Notes: a model not told the origin generated them from the sequence alone. A stretch of 64,000 bases of DNA from Antilocapra americana (GCA_007570785.1 ML660203.1:6320638-6384637), one strand, 5' to 3'; positions 40,151 to 51,689 are shown, counted from the first letter of the stretch. Numbers and translations are program-made.

Positions 40151-40297
40151 CATGAAATATTTTAACATCTTCAGCCATTTGGTATAAATATGTTTGAATC
40201 TATCCTGATTTGGTAGATTGCTCCATATCTCACTCAATTGGTCTCTTAATCCTGACAACAAGTTGCTTTAGTTAAAGGGTTGTGGCTTATTTCAGTT

Positions 40298-40600
40298 GAG
40301 GAAATCAGTCCTGAGTATTCATTGGAAGGATGGATGCTGAAGCTGAAACTCCACTACTTAGGCCACCTGATGCGAAGAACTAACTCATTGGAAAAGACTC
40401 TGATCCTGGGAAAGATTGAAGGCAGGAAGAGAAGGGAACAACGGAAGATGAGTTGGTTGGATGGCATCACCGACTCAACGGACATGAGTTTGAGAAAGCT
40501 CCAGGAGTTGATGGTGATGGAAAGGGAAGCCTGGCGTGCTGCAGCCCATGGGGGTCGCAAAGAATCAGACACGACTGAGCAACTAAACTGAACTGAACGA
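40298..40600 (+). mobile_element. BovB LINE 3' end
   Basis: About 300 bp: GAAATCAGTCCTGAGTATTC, CCACCTGATGCGAAGAACTA and the terminal AACTAAACTGAACTGAAC. No coding capacity. Confidence 0.92.
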
Positions 40601-40604
40601 TGCA

Positions 40605-41360
40605 GGTGAGTTGTCCACGTTAGGCCTACACAGTGCATGTATTTGCATCAGTTTATTTAGTAAGAGGCATTTCTGTGGAAGCAAAAGATTCTGAGTCTTG
40701 AAGGCAATCAGTTGAGATTTCTGGAGGCCACGCTTGAAGTATCTTCAGATGGAATGAGGGCAGGCAGTGGTGACCTAATAGATTTTCCTTGTTTGCAGTT
40801 TGAATGCCTCTGGTGATCTTTCTGAGGGTCCCACACAGCAGTAACTATGAAGATCCTCCATTTATGAGCAGGTGTGGTGATTTCTCTAAAGTTTATTTCA
40901 AGTTGTTTCACTTTAGCTTTCATGACTTTGGGAAAAGAGAGGTTTTAATTCTCAGTGATTCCAAGTAAGAAAGAAGGAGAAAAATTGGAAACATTAGTTT
41001 GGAGAGTTGGAGCCAGATATCAGAGAAAATGTAAACAGTTCATATCCATTCCAGTTTACAGGTAGAAAACAAAACCACAAAGACCACTAACAGAGCTAGA
41101 CTCTAATATCCACACGTGTGTATCCTAGTTTCTGCTGAAACATAGTTTTTTTTTTTTTCCCCTCTATAGTCACCCCTTTTCTATCAGAGATAATCAAAAT
41201 AAGACTAATTTGTTTGCAAAAGAAATCTAGTCTCATTAAACTTGATTTTATTATTCATACAAGTTCAGTAAGAATAGTGGTGATTGAACATACAGACTCT
41301 TTTATGTCTGATTTGCTGAAACTTTTCATAAGGAATCTCAGACTGAACTTTTAAAGACTA
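40605..41360. other. Unassigned sequence, possible ERV-derived interior
   Basis: AT-rich, without recognisable gene or standard repeat. It lies between direct-repeat units A and B and may be internal sequence of a decayed element. Confidence 0.3.
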
Positions 41361-41482
41361 GGATGGACTTCTCTGGTGACCCAATGGTTAAGATTGTGTT
41401 TCCACTGCAAGGAGTGTGGGCTCAATCCCCAAATGGGGAACTGAGATCCCACGTGCCCTGAAGTGCAGCCAAAAAAAGAATT
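41361..41482 (+). repeat. CHR-type SINE
   Basis: GGACTTCTCTGGTGACCCAA, GGCTCAATCCCCAAATGGGG and the tail GCAGCCAAAAAAAG. Confidence 0.85.
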
Positions 41483-43018
41483 TAGGAAGCAATGCCAAAC
41501 ACCATAAGACTTTGCCTGCAGTACCTATAGATTTAGATGACTTCTTCTTTTCTCGAAGGCTTCCAGATACTCTGAGGCTCCAGGGCCTGGCCTTTCTTAC
41601 TCACCTGGTAAGGCTACTGGGAAATCTATATGAAAGGTGTCAGGCTGATTTTCCCAAGGGGCTGTTACTGAGCAAGGGCTCATGTACCCCTAGTGCAGAA
41701 AGCCAAACGCTAACAGGCAGTGTTTGCAACAAAGTAATGGTTTATTTGCAGAACACTGAGCAAGCGAGTGAGAGACAAGTCTCCAATCCACTCCAACTTG
41801 GTCTTTGAGTTAGGGATGTATTGAAAGGGAAGGAAAAAGGAATTGGGTGTGATCATCATCTTGAGACATTTCTGTAACATTTCTTTTTTTTAAACAGAGA
41901 CAAGAAAAATATTTGTATAACCACAGAGTTACAATAACTTTGGTTTTAGCAAAATCATACAATACAAAAAGTTTGGTTATTGAAAGATAATATACCTGAC
42001 AGAGTGAGCGGCCCTCCCGATCCTCTTTAGGATTCTAACAGAGGAATGTGAGTGAATAACCACCAATCGTCGGGGAATAAAATTAATGTTTGCATCAGTA
42101 CATGAGGAGTTAACTTGGATTTAATGGGATCTTTTCTTCTTTGGAATGTAGAAAATCACTTGCATCTAAGCAATTCTGTGACATTTCTTAATCATAGTTT
42201 TGGGAATAGGAATTCTTCCTTTTACAATTCTCAGGCCCCGGTCCATAAAATGGGGGTCTCTTAGGTCATCTTGCCTTGGAGCAACAACTTGAATTTGTAT
42301 ATGAATGGTGATATCTAATAATGGCAATTTTTAGTACATTAATGATGTTATCAACCACAGCAATCTTAGTCATTTGATTCTGGCTGATTAGTGTTCAGTT
42401 AGCACAGGATTGAGGTCAGAGGAGACTAGAAAGGGATTGAGGTCAGAGGAGACAAGCAAGGGAGTAAAGTTTTGGATAGAGAAATTAATCATTCACTCAG
42501 TAAGGGCACTTGGTTTTAAGGGAACTTGGTTTCTGGCTTTATTGGCTCCACAGAGTCAGCCTTAGTTCTTTAAACCTGGTTGTATGTATGTTTTTGCACA
42601 TTCTCAAATATGATGTCCCAGCCAAAGCCTTGGTAATATGCCCAATGATTCCGATTGTGTCCGGTCACAAGAACAGATTCTTATCGAATTTAGGCAAATA
42701 ATTATATTGCTGTGAACATAAGAATATTTGGTGAGAGTTTCTAAATTCTGGAGGGATCAGTAGTGAGGAAAAAAATTCAGTTGACCAACGTGAGTTTGAA
42801 CTCTGTGGATCCATTTATCATCTTAAGTTACCTCCTAGGGTGTTTAATTTCATCTCCATTTATTTGTTCAAAGACATGGTAAGAATTACAGCTTCAAGGG
42901 ACAGGGAAAATATGTCCTGGGAAACTCCTAGGAGTTTTCATGCCCTTTGGATGGTTTCAGCAGTCCCAATAAAATGTAGTAACATTGCTTTGAAATTAGA
43001 GGAGGTCTCTGTTAAAAT
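41483..43018 (-). other. Possible interior of a decayed ERV-like element
   Basis: Long non-SINE sequence without intact frames. An unusual near-tandem 27-bp duplication lies at 42,407-42,459. An AATAAA in minus orientation is near 41,750. I cannot identify retroviral domains; the assignment rests only on position between the two direct repeats. Confidence 0.25.
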
Positions 43019-43019
43019 A

Positions 43020-43227
43020 GGGCTTTCCTGGTGGCTCAGAAGGTAAAGAATCAGCCTGCAATGCAGGAGACGCAGGTTTTACCCCTAGGTTGGGAAGCTC
43101 CCCTAGAGAAGCAAATGGCTACCCACGCCAGTATTTTTGCCTGGAGAATTTCGTGGAGGGCTGGAAGGCTACAGTCCATAGGGTTGCAAAGAGCCCATCC
43201 TGACTGAGCAACTAATACTTTCACTTT
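43020..43227 (+). repeat. Bov-tA SINE with target duplication
   Basis: Complete element flanked by perfect 11-bp copies of CTGTTAAAATA (43009-43019 and 43228-43238). Confidence 0.95.
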
Positions 43228-43238
43228 CTGTTAAAATA

Positions 43239-43645
43239 ATTCCTTGAGTTCAAGGTCAAATGGGGCCTCTTCAAGACTGGAAGAGAGGGGAGGTCTTTTG
43301 GGTCACTATGGTCATGGAAAAGAAACCCATTGGACCAGGTCAACTCTGTGCAATAGGAGATGGGTCTCATCTTAACGTTTTTCATTCACTGAGATATTTA
43401 GCAGCGATCCTCATTGGAGGCCTCAATAACCCCATCAGCTTTTCCCTTGGTGGCAGGGACTCCTCATGAGGTGTGTTTTTTGGTCTTGTCCCATTCAAGG
43501 GAAAGATGAGGGGACTTAGGATCTCTGGTGTCTTAAAGGCAGTGAGCATGTAGCCTGGATGGATCTTTATGGAACTTAGGGTCCTCAGAGATACCAGTTG
43601 ATCAATGTGTTTTGGCAGCCAAGAATAATAATTCAGTATCTATAA
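43239..43645. other. Unassigned sequence, possible ERV-derived interior
   Basis: Continuation of the sequence on the left of the SINE. No gene is recognised. Confidence 0.3.
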
Positions 43646-43649
43646 TGTA

Positions 43650-43856
43650 TATGCTCAATCATGTCTGACCTTTTCTGACCCCATGGACTGTAGCCCATCC
43701 AGGCTCCTCTGTTCATGGGATTCCCCAGGCAAGAATACTGAGCTGGTTGCCATTTCCTCCTCCAGTGGATCTTCTCCACCCAGGGATGGAAGACCATGTC
43801 TCTTACATCTCCTGCATTAGCAGGCCAATTCTTTACCACTGAGCCACCTGGGAAGA
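43650..43856 (-). repeat. Bov-tA SINE
   Basis: Reverse copy from ATGCTCAATCATGTCTGACC to the head complement GAGCCACCTGGGAAGAC. Confidence 0.92.
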
Positions 43857-43984
43857 CTCTTCAAACAAACAAAACCCCACAATAGTCAATTAGTACCTAG
43901 TTCCTCTTTCTCCTTCCTGTTGCATAAAACCTTTAAGAAAGATTTGAATTTTAATAATATAGCTTCTGATTTCAGTTTTTACTT

Positions 43985-44120
43985 CTCTCTTTTTTTTTGA
44001 CTGTGTCTCCTAACACTCTGAATCTTAGTTCCCACTATTAGTTCCCTAACCAAGGATTGAACCATGCTCCTTGCAGTGGAAGTGCAGAGTCCTAACCACG
44101 GTACTGCCAGGGAATCCCAA
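43985..44120 (-). repeat. CHR-type SINE
   Basis: Starts with a T-run, then CCAAGGATTGAACCATGCTC, ending ACTGCCAGGGAATCCC. Confidence 0.8.
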
Positions 44121-44855
44121 GTTTCATATGATTTTTCCTATTACTTTAATCTTCTGTGTTGCTACCAGCAAATTTTGGATGATGTCCCTTGAGTCCTCTT
44201 TGTAGGTGGCAACAATTTTTTTCCCTGGGATGTTCCAAGAGAACTTTTAGAGATTGGTTTTCGCCAGCCACATCACGTCAGAGATTGAATCCACAGTAAA
44301 CAGAAGAGCAATGAAGAATAACGGTTGTGAATGAAGCGGCGGCCCAGAGCCCTCAGGCCTGTTACATTTTCCTTATGGTGTTGCCATTTGTTTCCGGTTC
44401 TATGACAATTTTACTTCCAGGTTAGAATATGCAGTCCAGGCACAACTTACCGCCTCCGTGCAGGCTGAGTTCTCCCACCTTCTCTGCCCCACTTACTTAT
44501 GGGAATCTGTTTCTTGGTATATTTAGCCCAGAGCCTCTCCCTGAGCAATGATAACAGCTCTGGGATCCAATCCACCCTCCTTAACTCCCCTTAGCTTTGA
44601 GATGTAGAAGGCCCTTATGCACATTTATAGTCAATTAAAGCCTTTGTAATTAGTGGTCTAATTGTCTCTTTAAACCATATGACCCTGATTATGCTGTTCT
44701 GGGGAGACCTTTGGATGGTTAGAGTAGCCTTGGCCTTTTGGGTTAGCTGTGGCAGGCAACACACCGCAGAGAGGGCAATATGCAGAAGCACTTAGCCACA
44801 TGACAAGCCCAGCAAGTGGTGCTCCTTTCTCAGGTGGAGTCCCCACCTGAGTTAG
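44121..44855. other. Unassigned sequence, possible ERV-derived interior
   Basis: About 735 bp without recognisable exon or common repeat. Composition is ordinary. Confidence 0.3.
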
Positions 44856-44861
44856 GTGACT

Positions 44862-46490
44862 AGTAAGAAAAGGTGGCAAGAATACACAGAAGAACTATAT
44901 AAAAAAGATCTTCATGATCCAGATAATCACGATGGTATGATCACTCACCTAGAGCCAGACATCCTGGAATGCGAACTCAGGTGGGCCTTAGGAAGCATCA
45001 CTACCAACAAAGCTAACGGAGGTGACGGAATGCCAGTTGAGCTATTTCAAATCCTAGAAGATGATGCTGTGAAAGTACTGCACTCAATATGCCAGCAAAT
45101 TTGGAAAACTCAGCAGTGGCCACAGGGGATGGGAAGGTCAGTTTTCATTCCAGTCCCAAAGAAAGGCAATGCCAAAGACTGCTCAAACTACTCAAAATTA
45201 CACTCATTTCACACACTAGGAAAGTAATCCTCAAAATTCTCCAAGCCAGGCTTCAATAGTATGTGCACCGTGAACTTCCAGGTGTTCAAGCTGGATTTAG
45301 AAAAGGCTGAGGAACCAGAGATCAAATTGCCAACCTCCATTGGTCATTGAAAAAGCAAGAGAGTTTCAAAAAAACATCTACTTTTGCTTTCTTGACTATG
45401 CCAAAGCTTTTGACTGTGTGGATCACAATAAACTGTGGAAAATTCTTCAAGAGATGGGCATACCAGACCACCTGACCTGTCTCCTGAGAAATCTGTATGC
45501 AGGTCAAGAAGCAACAGTTAGAACTGGACATGGAACACAACAGACTTGTTCCAAATCGGGAAAGGAGTACGTCAAGGCTGTATACTGTCACCCTGCTTAT
45601 TTAACTTAAATGCAGAGTACATCATGAGAAACACTGGGCTGGAGGAAGCCCGAGCTGGAATCAAGATTGCCGGAAAAAATATCAATAACCTCAGATATGC
45701 AGATGACACCACCATTATGGCAGAAAGCAAAGAAGAACTAAAGAGCCTCTTGATGAAAGTGAAAGAGGAGAGTGAAAAAGTTGACTTAAAGCTCAACATT
45801 CAGGAAGCTAAGATCATGGCATCTGGTCCCATAACTTCATGGCAAATAGATGGGGAAACAATGGAAACAGTGGCTGACTTTATTTTTCTGGGCTTCAAAA
45901 TCACTGCAGATGGTGACTACAGCCATGAAATTAAAAGACGCATATTCCTTGGAAGAAAAATTATGACCAACCTAGACAGCATATTAAAAAGCAGAGACAT
46001 TACTTTGCCAATGAAGATCCATCTAGTCAAAGCTTTGGTTTTTCCAGTAGTCATGTATGGATGTGAGAGTTGGACTATAAAGAGAGTTGAGTGCTGAAGA
46101 ATTGATGCTTTTGAACTGTAGTGTTGGAGAAGACTCTTGAGAGTCCCTTGGACTGCAAGGAGATACAGCCAGTCCATCTTAAAGGAAATCAGTCTTGAAT
46201 ATTCATTGAAAGGACTGATACTGAATACTGATACTGAAACTCCAATACTTTGGCCACCTGATGTGAAGAACTGACTCATTTGAAAAGACCCTGATGCTGG
46301 AAAAGATTGAGGGTAGGAGGAGAAGGGGATGACAGAGGATGAGATGGTTGGATGGCATCACCGACTCAATGGACATGAGTCTGAATAAACTCCAGGAGTT
46401 TGTGATGGACAGGGAAGCCTGGTGTGCTGCAGTCCATGGGGTCGCAAAGAGTCAGACACGACTGAGTGACTGAACTGAACTGAACTGAAG
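44862..46490 (+). mobile_element. BovB (RTE-type) LINE, 5'-truncated, copy 2
   Basis: About 1.63 kb. It starts within the RT region (KKRWQEYTEELYKKDL) and ends with the repeated ACTGA tail near 46,490. The RT motif NLRYADDTTIMAES survives in the frame at 45,546-46,097, but frameshifts near 45,230, 45,340 and 45,540 break the protein. No endonuclease domain is present. Confidence 0.94.
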
Positions 46491-46497
46491 AAATGGT

Positions 46498-46705
46498 CGC
46501 TTCAGCCATGCCGACTCTTTCTGACCCTGTGGACTGTAGCCTGCCAGGCTCCTCTGTCCATGGGATTCTCTAGGCAAGAATACTGGAGTGGGTTGCCGTG
46601 CCCTCTTCCAGGGAATCTTCTGACCCACGGATTGAACCTGCATCTCCTGTGTTGCCTTCATTGCAGACGGATTCTTTACTCCCTGAGTCACCTAGGAAGC
46701 CCAAA
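46498..46705 (-). repeat. Bov-tA SINE abutting BovB
   Basis: Reverse copy: GCTTCAGCCATGCCGACTC, GCAAGAATACTGGAGTGGGT and head complement GAGTCACCTAGGAAGCCC. It follows the BovB tail directly. Confidence 0.92.
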
Positions 46706-46799
46706 AGGGGCATTCCCCTTGATTAGTTGCAAGGGCAATCATGGAATCCAGCCACCTTTACCAACTGTTGCGTGCTGGTCTCAGCCTATTAATAAATGT

Positions 46800-47265
46800 T
46801 TGAGTTAGACCCACCCTTGTTGTTCCTATGATTGCAAGATGCCGTTCAACATGAAAAAGATAAAGATATGTTACTTACAGGACCCAGAAATTATACAACA
46901 CCCCAGGGGCCACGCAGCAAGATTTTGAATAGAGAAAGAAGTTGAGGAACCGAGGTTCTGCTTTAATTGGGGTCAAGGATAGGACCTAGGGTTTCTCAGG
47001 CTCTCTCTTTATTGGCAAATTTGAAACATAATTTAAAAGCACAGGAAGAGAAAACAACAAAAACCGAGTAGCAAAAGATCAGTTATTGATATCAATCAGG
47101 ATCTCTAAAACCAGAGTCTCAGCTGGGGCAGGGGGACCTGGCTTTTACCTAGTCCTATGGCCACCAATGTGTTTATTTGAGACAGCCCTTTTTGAAGTGG
47201 GTGTCTGGGCGATTAAAGCTTAAGTCAGGCAATGCCTTTACGAAAAGAAAAGCCAATGGTCAGGA
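46800..47265 (-). repeat. Diverged direct-repeat unit B (possible old LTR)
   Basis: Ordered blocks shared with 39,140-39,640: CCTTGTTGTTCCTATGATTG, GGGGCCACGCAGCAAG, CCGAGGTTCTGCTTTAATTG, GGCTCTCTCTTTATTGGCAA and TTTGAAGTGGGTGTCTGGGC. Confidence 0.5.
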
Positions 47266-47312
47266 TCGATATCATTATCAATCAAAGAAGTAGCGATTAA
47301 GACCCAATGAGA

Positions 47313-47585
47313 AGACTTCCCTGGTGGTCCAGTGGTTAAGATGCAGGGGACACAGGTCTGATCTGCCATCTGGGAAGGTTCCACATGTGCAGATCAACTA
47401 AGCCTGTGCACCATAGCTACTGAGCCCACGTTCTAGAGCCTGTGTTCTGCAACAAGAGAAGCCACCACAAGGAAGGCCCGAACACTGTAACTAGAGAGAA
47501 GCCCCTGTTTGCCACAACTAGAGAAAAGCCTGCAAGCAGAAATGAAGACCCAGCACAGCCAACAAATAAGCAAATATACATATTT
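47313..47585 (+). repeat. CHR-type SINE
   Basis: AGACTTCCCTGGTGGTCCAG (with a gap in the head), CTAGAGAGAAGCCCCTGTTT and GAAGACCCAGCACAGCCAAC. Confidence 0.92.
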
Positions 47586-47599
47586 TTTAAAGGATTCAA

Positions 47600-48560
47600 A
47601 GAGATATCCTTACATACCCACTGGCTTGGCAAAATTTTGAAAGTCAGATGGCAACAAGAGGTGATGAGAGCCTGAAGGAAGCCAGCAGGCATGTAAACTT
47701 TGAAAAACAGTTTTCTATTATCCACGGTAATGGTGAAGATTCTGGGCTTTGATGTGGATATATTTGTACATGCCTTTCCACTGATTGTTGTCATTGCTCA
47801 GTTTTGTCAGACTCTGGGACCGCGTGGACTGAAGACTGCCAGGCTCCTATGCCCATGGAATTCTCCAGGCAAGAATACTGGAGTGAGTTGCCATGCCCTC
47901 CTCCAGGGGATCTTCCCAACCCAGGGATCGAACTTGCGTCTCTTGCATTGGCAGGTGGATTCTTTACTATTGGTCTACCTGGGAAGCTCCCTGCTAGGTT
48001 TATCCAAAAGAAGCACATCTGTAGACCAGCAATTTCTGCAGGAATACTCAAAGAAACATTGTTCACAACAGAAAAACAACAACGACTAAAACCTGGAGAA
48101 AACTCAAGGATCCATCCACAGTAGAACTCAGATAGACTGTGTAATATGTACTGTATACTGTGTAATATGCATTGTGCAATATACATAGTAATATGAAGAC
48201 AATGCAGTACTATACAACAGTGAAGGCAAATGAACTTCTGCTGCTTGTGTTCACACAAATGAATCTCAAAAGCAGAAGGTTTGGGATGGGGTGGAGGAGA
48301 AAATCACAGAGGAATGCATTCAGTATGACTCCATTTTTACAAAGTTTGAAAGCAGATAAAGCAAAAGAATATTTTGTTTAGCAAAATATATATAAGGTTT
48401 AAAACTATAGATAAAAACAAGGGATTGGGCTTTCTGGGATGAAGAGCATGAGCATGGGATGCATGTATTAATCATATTTTTTATTTTCTGTATCTTGTGG
48501 TGTTTTGACATCTTGAAAATCTTGTTGGCCCAAGAGAGATGGCACTGCAGGGTAACCAAT
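47600..48560 (+). repeat. Old L1/HAL1-like LINE remnant, split by a SINE
   Basis: GACAATGCAGTACTATACAA, GCAAATGAACTTCTGCTGC, AGTATGACTCCATTTTTACA and AACAAGGGATTGGGCTTTCT are typical of L1 distal and 3' UTR text. Confidence 0.6.
47790..47993 (-). repeat. Bov-tA SINE within the L1 remnant
   Basis: Reverse copy from TTGCTCAGTTTTGTCAGACT to CTACCTGGGAAGC. Confidence 0.92.
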
Positions 48561-48650
48561 TCTTAGAGATCGCCAAGGATTCCATCAGGAGTATGCCTTT
48601 TATGTGCACATCAGCGAATCCAGAGACCATACCCACTACTACCTGTTGGG

Positions 48651-48872
48651 GTTAGCTGAAAAGTTCATGGGGTTTTTCTATAAATTGCTATAGAAAGGGA
48701 CATTCCTGGTGGTCCAGTGGTTAAGATTAGGGGCTTCCAGTGCAAGTGGTGTGGGTTTGATCCCTGGTCAGAGAACTAGGATCCTGCATGATGTGTGGTG
48801 CAGCCAAGCATAAATTAACTTTTAAAAAAGATGCTACAGAGAAACCTGGACAAACTTTTGGCCAATCCAATA
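48651..48872. mobile_element. Mariner-type MITE split by a SINE
   Basis: The left terminus GGTTAGCTGAAAAGTTCATG and the right terminus ACAAACTTTTGGCCAATCC are imperfect inverted repeats. GTTTTTCT lies inside the left end and its near-complement AGAGAAACC inside the right end. This is the recognised shape of mammalian mariner-derived MITEs (TTGGCCAAAAAGTT ends). No transposase coding is present. Confidence 0.75.
48700..48832 (+). repeat. CHR-type SINE inside the MITE
   Basis: ACATTCCTGGTGGTCCAGTG, GGGTTTGATCCCTGGTCAGA and a tail GCAGCCAAGCATAAATTAAC. Confidence 0.88.
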
Positions 48873-48969
48873 CTTCATCTAATTTTCACACACCAAACCA
48901 ATACACCCTGCCTTAAATCATCTCAGGGTCAGCTAACCAGGCCACCAAAAACCACCCTTACAGTCATGG

Positions 48970-49403
48970 TTGTTGTTTGTTGTTCAGTTGCCAAGTCCAA
49001 CCCTTACGACCCCATGGATTGCAGCATGCCAGGCTCCTCTGTCCTTCACTATCTCTCAGAGCTTGCTCAAACTCATGTCCATTGAGTCGGTGATGCCACC
49101 CAACCATCTCATCCTCTGTCATCCCCTCCTCCTCTTCCTGCCTTCAATCTTTCCCAGCATCAGGGTCTTTTTCTATCGGTTCTTCGCATTAGGTGACCAA
49201 AGTATTGGAGTTTCAGCTTCAGCATCAGTCCTTTCCATGAATATTTGGGACTGATTTCCTTTAGGATGGACTGGTTGGATCTCCTTGCAGGCCAAGATAC
49301 TCTCAAATGTCTTCTCCAACACCACAGTTCAAAAGCATCAGTTCTTCAGCACTCAGCTTTCTTTATAGTCCAACTCTCACATCCATACATGACTACTGGA
49401 AAC
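48970..49403 (-). mobile_element. BovB LINE 3' end
   Basis: Reverse copy of about 430 bp: GTTGTTCAGTTGCCAAGTCC, CATTGAGTCGGTGATGCCAC and CAACTCTCACATCCATACAT. No coding capacity. Confidence 0.92.
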
Positions 49404-49404
49404 T

Positions 49405-49812
49405 CTAGTAAAGGCTCTTAAACTACCCACATCCTTGCTTCTGCCTTCTAACCACCCATGTCTTTCTCATGTGCCCCTGAGTGGTGTGGGATGCCTCCTT
49501 CCCTTGAAAAGTGTTAAGTCATCAGTTCTTTTTTCAATGACTTTAGACTCTCTGAATCATCCCTTGGTCACCTCCATACATTAAAAATCTGTGAGTATAA
49601 TCATTGACATAGGGAGATTGGTTAGGGAGGGGCACCCAGAGATCTTCAAGGTAATGGTAAAGTTCTATTTCTTAAATGGACTGGTGGGCTCAATGGCATC
49701 ATCGTTACTCTTCAAACTGCACATACATACCTTTGTAATTATGGTATAGTCCACTATAAAAATGAAGAAAATCCATAAGCATTTTATTACAAAAGTAGCA
49801 CATCATTGTACC
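49405..49812. other. Unassigned intergenic sequence
   Basis: About 400 bp of AT-rich sequence with no gene or recognised repeat. Confidence 0.4.
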
Positions 49813-49825
49813 GACATTAATTTCT

Positions 49826-49981
49826 CTTTTTAAAAACATGTTTTAAAAGTATTTATTTATTTGGCTACACTAGGTCTTAGTTGCAGCATGTGGGATCCAG
49901 TTTCCTGACCAGGGATTGAACCTGGGCTCCCTGCATTAGGAGCACAGAGTCTTAGCCACTGGGCCACCAGGGGAGTTCCCA
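49826..49981 (-). repeat. CHR-type SINE with target duplication
   Basis: Reverse copy flanked by perfect 12-bp ACATTAATTTCT (49814-49825 and 49982-49993). Confidence 0.93.
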
Positions 49982-50009
49982 ACATTAATTTCTTAGTTTG
50001 GTTTTCTTT

Positions 50010-50127
50010 TTAAATTGTTTGGCTGCACACATGGCATGTGGGATTTTAGTTTCCCAACTAAGGATCAAACCTGCATCCGCTGCAGTGGGAGCACAAAGTC
50101 TTAACTACTGGACAGCCAGGGAAGTCC
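50010..50127 (-). repeat. CHR-type SINE, second tandem copy
   Basis: TTGTTTGGCTGCACACATGG to CAGCCAGGGAAGTCC, in the same direction as its neighbour about 30 bp to the left. Confidence 0.9.
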
Positions 50128-50129
50128 TT

Positions 50130-50275
50130 TTCTCTTTTAGTTCTGATAAAAGTACTATGATGATGTAAGATGGTAACATTAGGGGAACCTTGGTGAAGGA
50201 TATGTTAAAATTCTTTATATTGTCTTTGCCACTCTTCTGCAAACCTGAAATTATTTCAAAAAAAGAAAAAGGTTT
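50130..50275 (+). repeat. L1 3' UTR fragment
   Basis: GATGTAAGATGGTAACATTA and TTTGCCACTCTTCTGCAAAC are L1 3' UTR blocks, ending in an A-rich tail. Confidence 0.65.
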
Positions 50276-50289
50276 TAAAAAGTACTGCA

Positions 50290-50430
50290 GAAGCCAAACC
50301 ATGAAGGATCCTCCTTGGAGGCCATGCTGGCGTGTTTGGATTCTGTCCTCTGAACAACGGGGCGTCACTGGAAGGTTTTCAAAATATGGGGCGAAGTCCA
50401 ATCACGTGAATGGACAAAGCACAGCTTCTC
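50290..50430 (-). repeat. L2 LINE fragment
   Basis: GGAGGCCATGCTGGCGTGTT, then ACTGGAAGGTTTTCAAAATA, reverse L2 text. Confidence 0.5.
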
Positions 50431-50434
50431 ATAA

Positions 50435-51295
50435 AAAGACTTAAAACAAAAACACAGCTTCTTAAGAATTTCAAAATTGTTATAGATGTGGAGACCATCT
50501 TCCCTGCAGCCAGATGCAGATGGCCTTGACGGACCCTGGGCTGTGAGGTCCCTGTGACAGTGGACACGTGGGGGCTGGGGGGTGCGCTGGAGAGAACACA
50601 GCATCCATTGATGGAGTGAACAGCGGTGGGAGGGAGTATCATAGGAGGGTCCTGGGGGAGACGGGGAGGAAACGAGAAGGACAGAGGCTGCAGGGCTTGG
50701 TAGGGGATTGGGAGGGAGGTCTGTGAACAGAGAGGGCTGCAGAGACCCCACCTTCAAGCTTCCGGTCCCTCAGCCAAGCTCTCAGCCTCCTCCTCACACC
50801 ACCCTCCAGCTCCATCAATGAGTCTCCTCCTTCCCGTCCAGTCCTCCTGCCCCCCACACTTATGCATATACACCGCCTCTTCAACCCCTCTTTCCTTCTT
50901 CAAACCTCCCAGAAAAGGCCCAGCTTTCCACCTGGGGTCTCGCCCTCCTCCCCGAATTTTTTTTGAGTCCTCTCAGCTCACAAAATTCTTCCTCATAAAG
51001 ATTAGATAAACTTCCCTTTGATCCCAACCCTCCCTCCAGCTATCATCCTCCACCCCTTCTTCAGCCAAACCTCCTCAAAGGCCCCATTGTCTCCTCTGCC
51101 CAGACTCCCACTTCCTGCCCCCAGGCCACCCCTCCCCTCTCAGCCCCAGGAACATTTCCGCTTCTGTAGGAGACCCACAGCTTTGACCTCCTCCCCTAGT
51201 CCTCACACCTCACCTCCTGAGGCAGCATAAGCCTATTTGTTTAGGTCGGTCTCTCCACTAGGTTTCATAAGCTGATGTTATGAGCTGAACAGTGT
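50435..51295. other. Unassigned, strongly pyrimidine-rich intergenic sequence
   Basis: From about 50,750 to 51,230 the plus strand is dominated by C and T (CCTCCC-type runs), giving proline/serine-rich spurious frames. No splice structure or family is recognised. Confidence 0.5.
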
Positions 51296-51298
51296 TAA

Positions 51299-51468
51299 AA
51301 GTGTTAGTTGCTCAGTTGTGTCCAACTCTTTGTGATCCCATGGACTGTAGCTTGCCAGGCTCCTCTGTCTATGGGATTTTCCAGACAAGAATACTGGAGT
51401 GGGTTGCCATTTCCTTCTCCAGGGCATCTTCCTGACCCACGGATCGAACTTGAGGCTCCTGTGTTTTT
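51299..51468 (-). repeat. Bov-tA SINE
   Basis: Reverse copy: AAAGTGTTAGTTGCTCAGTT, CAAGAATACTGGAGTGGGTT and GATCGAACTTGAGGCTCCTG. Confidence 0.92.
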
Positions 51469-51689
51469 ATGTAGAGTCCTTCCCTCTCAATGATCATGAA
51501 CCAGCTCAAATGACCAATGGGTCCAGCCTCTCTGCAGCCCCTCATTATGCTGCCAACTCCCCCCACACCTCATCTCAGACCCCATCTCAGATCTCTCTGG
51601 AGCCCCAGATCTTCATCCCCTTGGACAGGGGCATCCCACAGGAACCCCAGGCTCAGGAATTAAAATACTAAGTGTACTTTCCTCTAGTC

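Noticed and set aside
44856..46097. Reverse-transcriptase-like protein as a possible host gene or retron
   Set aside because: Sequence and 3' tail identify it as BovB LINE. It is 5'-truncated and frameshifted.
50365..51230. Proline/serine-rich open frames on both strands
   Set aside because: They follow from the pyrimidine-rich composition; no splice sites, domain or start context support a gene.
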